A stretch of DNA of 5,519 nucleotides from Clostridia bacterium (lineage in GTDB: Bacteria; Bacillota; Clostridia; Peptostreptococcales; Anaerovoracaceae): assembly GCA_024403215.1 (NCBI GenBank), contig JAKSSJ010000060.1:1-5519 (forward strand), read 5' to 3'. Under the pieces are notes generated by a model, which was given only the letters and a program-made list of their open reading frames with translations, was not told the DNA's origin and did not search any database. This document shows, piece after piece, positions 4,399 through 5,519 of this stretch. The position numbers and the translations under genes were made by a program. Position 1 is the first letter of the stretch. Every line of letters starts with the position of its first letter.

Positions 4399-5519
4399 AT
4401 GGAAAAGAATTTAGCAAAAACTTATGATCCTAAAGCATTTGAGGATCGAATTTATAAGGAGTGGGAAAGCTCCGGAGCCTTTAGGCCTGAAATGAAGGAG
4501 GATAAAAAGCCTTTCACAATTGTAATGCCACCTCCAAACATTACAGGTCAGCTTCACATGGGACATGCAATGGACCTTTCTCTTCAGGACGTGCTCACAA
4601 GATTTAAGAGAATGCAGGGTTATGATACTCTGTGGCTTCCTGGAACAGACCATGCATCAATTGCAACAGAAGTTAAGGTTGTAGATAAAATTAAAAAAGA
4701 AGAAGGAAAAACCAAGGAAGAGCTTGGACGCGAAGAATTCTTAAAGCGTGCCTGGGCTTGGAAGGAAGAGTACGGAAATAGAATTACAACTCAGCAAAGA
4801 AAGATGGGCGCAAGCTGTGATTGGGAACGCTCTAGATTTACTATGGATGAGGGCTGCAACAATGCGGTTAAGGAGCATTTCATTAAGCTCTATAACAAGG
4901 GCCTCATCTATAAGGGAAGCCGCCTTATCAACTGGTGTCCAGTTTGCAAATCTGCTCTTTCTGATATTGAAGTAGAGCACGAGGATAAGCAGGGTAAGTA
5001 TTGGTACTTTAAGTATCCAGGAAAAGATTGCGACGGAATTACAGTTGCAACATCTCGTCCTGAAACTATGTTTGCCGATGTTGCTATTGCAGTAAATCCT
5101 GATGACGAAAGATATAAAGCCCTTGTTGGAAAAACTGTAATGCTTCCTTTGGTTGGAAGAGAAATTCCTATCATTGCAGACCCATATCCAGATCCAGCAA
5201 AAGGAACTGGTGCTGTAAAGATTACACCATCCGCAGATCCTAACGACTTTGAAGTAGGACAAAGAAATAATCTCCCTGTTCTTGAATGCTTAGATGAAGA
5301 AGCTAAGATGACAGAGCTTGCTGGAAAGTATCAAGGCATGGATAGATATGAATGCAGAAAAGCTTGGGTTGCAGACCTTGATGCTGCAGGCTATCTTGTT
5401 AAAACAGATGACCTTACTATTCCAACAGGAATTTGCTATAGATGCCACAATGTTGTTGAACCAAGAATTTCAGAACAGTGGTTTGTAAAGATGAAGCCTT
5501 TAGCAGAGCCTGCAATTGA
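4399..5519 (+). CDS. valS: Valyl-tRNA synthetase, N-terminal part, cut by window edge
   Basis: The first 373 codons of a class Ia aminoacyl-tRNA synthetase; the frame is still open at the right edge, where the final GA is an incomplete codon and not a stop. Full-length bacterial ValRS is about 880 residues, so a little over 40 percent is present. The enzyme charges tRNA-Val with valine in the cytoplasm. Visible landmarks are PPPNITGQLHMGHAM (44-58), with HMGH as the HIGH signature of the ATP site; GTDHASIATE (82-91); DWERSRFTMDEG (141-152); a Cys pair, WCPVC (179-183); the CP1 editing domain with TSRPETMFADVAIAVNP (218-234) and TPSADPNDFEVGQRNNLP (276-293); a second pair, CYRC (346-349); and EPRISEQWFVKM (354-365). 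The KMSKS loop and anticodon-binding domain lie beyond the window. In the editing domain, Ala279 and Asn291 stand where most ValRS I recall have His (AHDPND and RHNLP). The gene has its own promoter and leader after the symporter terminator. Confidence 0.97.
   Translation, partial: MEKNLAKTYDPKAFEDRIYKEWESSGAFRPEMKEDKKPFTIVMPPPNITGQLHMGHAMDLSLQDVLTRFKRMQGYDTLWLPGTDHASIATEVKVVDKIKKEEGKTKEELGREEFLKRAWAWKEEYGNRITTQQRKMGASCDWERSRFTMDEGCNNAVKEHFIKLYNKGLIYKGSRLINWCPVCKSALSDIEVEHEDKQGKYWYFKYPGKDCDGITVATSRPETMFADVAIAVNPDDERYKALVGKTVMLPLVGREIPIIADPYPDPAKGTGAVKITPSADPNDFEVGQRNNLPVLECLDEEAKMTELAGKYQGMDRYECRKAWVADLDAAGYLVKTDDLTIPTGICYRCHNVVEPRISEQWFVKMKPLAEPAI

Noticed and set aside
4741..5262. 173-codon minus-strand open frame inside valS
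   Set aside because: It is opposite the conserved ValRS catalytic and editing regions; the composition is typical of a shadow frame, rich in Cys, Ser and Asn.
5503..5519. Apparent TGA stop at the very end of the window in valS
   Set aside because: In the valS frame the last bases read GCA ATT GA, so the TGA is out of frame; the gene continues past the edge.

Overview
The window comes from an AT-rich Gram-positive genome, most likely class Clostridia. The clues are low GC, strong AAGGAGG-type ribosome binding sites, U-tailed intrinsic terminators, sigma-A-like extended -10 promoters, a Bacillus SpeA-type decarboxylase and a valyl-tRNA synthetase with the GTDHASIATE variant I associate with clostridial enzymes. 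This placement is inference from sequence flavour, not a database match.

Layout from left to right. (1) Positions 1-1039, minus strand: the N-terminal 346 residues of a polytopic membrane permease of the SLC13/DASS type (ion transporter superfamily), cut by the left edge. (2) Positions 1040-1123: an 84-base divergent promoter region with a good sigma-A promoter on each strand, overlapping each other; the minus-strand promoter lies so close to its ATG that the permease mRNA may be leaderless. (3) Positions 1124-2575, plus strand: a complete PLP-dependent Orn/Lys/Arg decarboxylase, SpeA-like. (4) Positions 2576-2765: a 190-base spacer with several hairpins, a strong intrinsic terminator and no clear consensus promoter; it could be the decarboxylase 3' end, a regulatory leader for the next gene, or both. 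(5) Positions 2766-4154, plus strand: a complete sodium:alanine/glycine symporter (AGCS family), closed by a textbook terminator. (6) Positions 4155-4398: an AT-rich spacer with a perfect extended -10 promoter and a leader of about 90 bases whose two competing hairpins share a UGGU motif faintly like a T-box core. (7) Positions 4399 to the right edge, plus strand: the N-terminal 373 residues of valyl-tRNA synthetase (valS), covering the HIGH motif and most of the CP1 editing domain.

Taken together this is an amino-acid theme: sodium-coupled uptake of small amino acids, decarboxylation of a basic amino acid to a polyamine precursor, and valine charging. There is no evidence that the three plus-strand genes form one operon; each seems to be separated by a terminator. 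No mobile elements, CRISPR arrays, rRNA or tRNA genes were seen. I did not find a clearly new multi-gene system. The most promising unexplained elements are the two structured non-coding leaders, at about 2589-2730 and 4309-4398.
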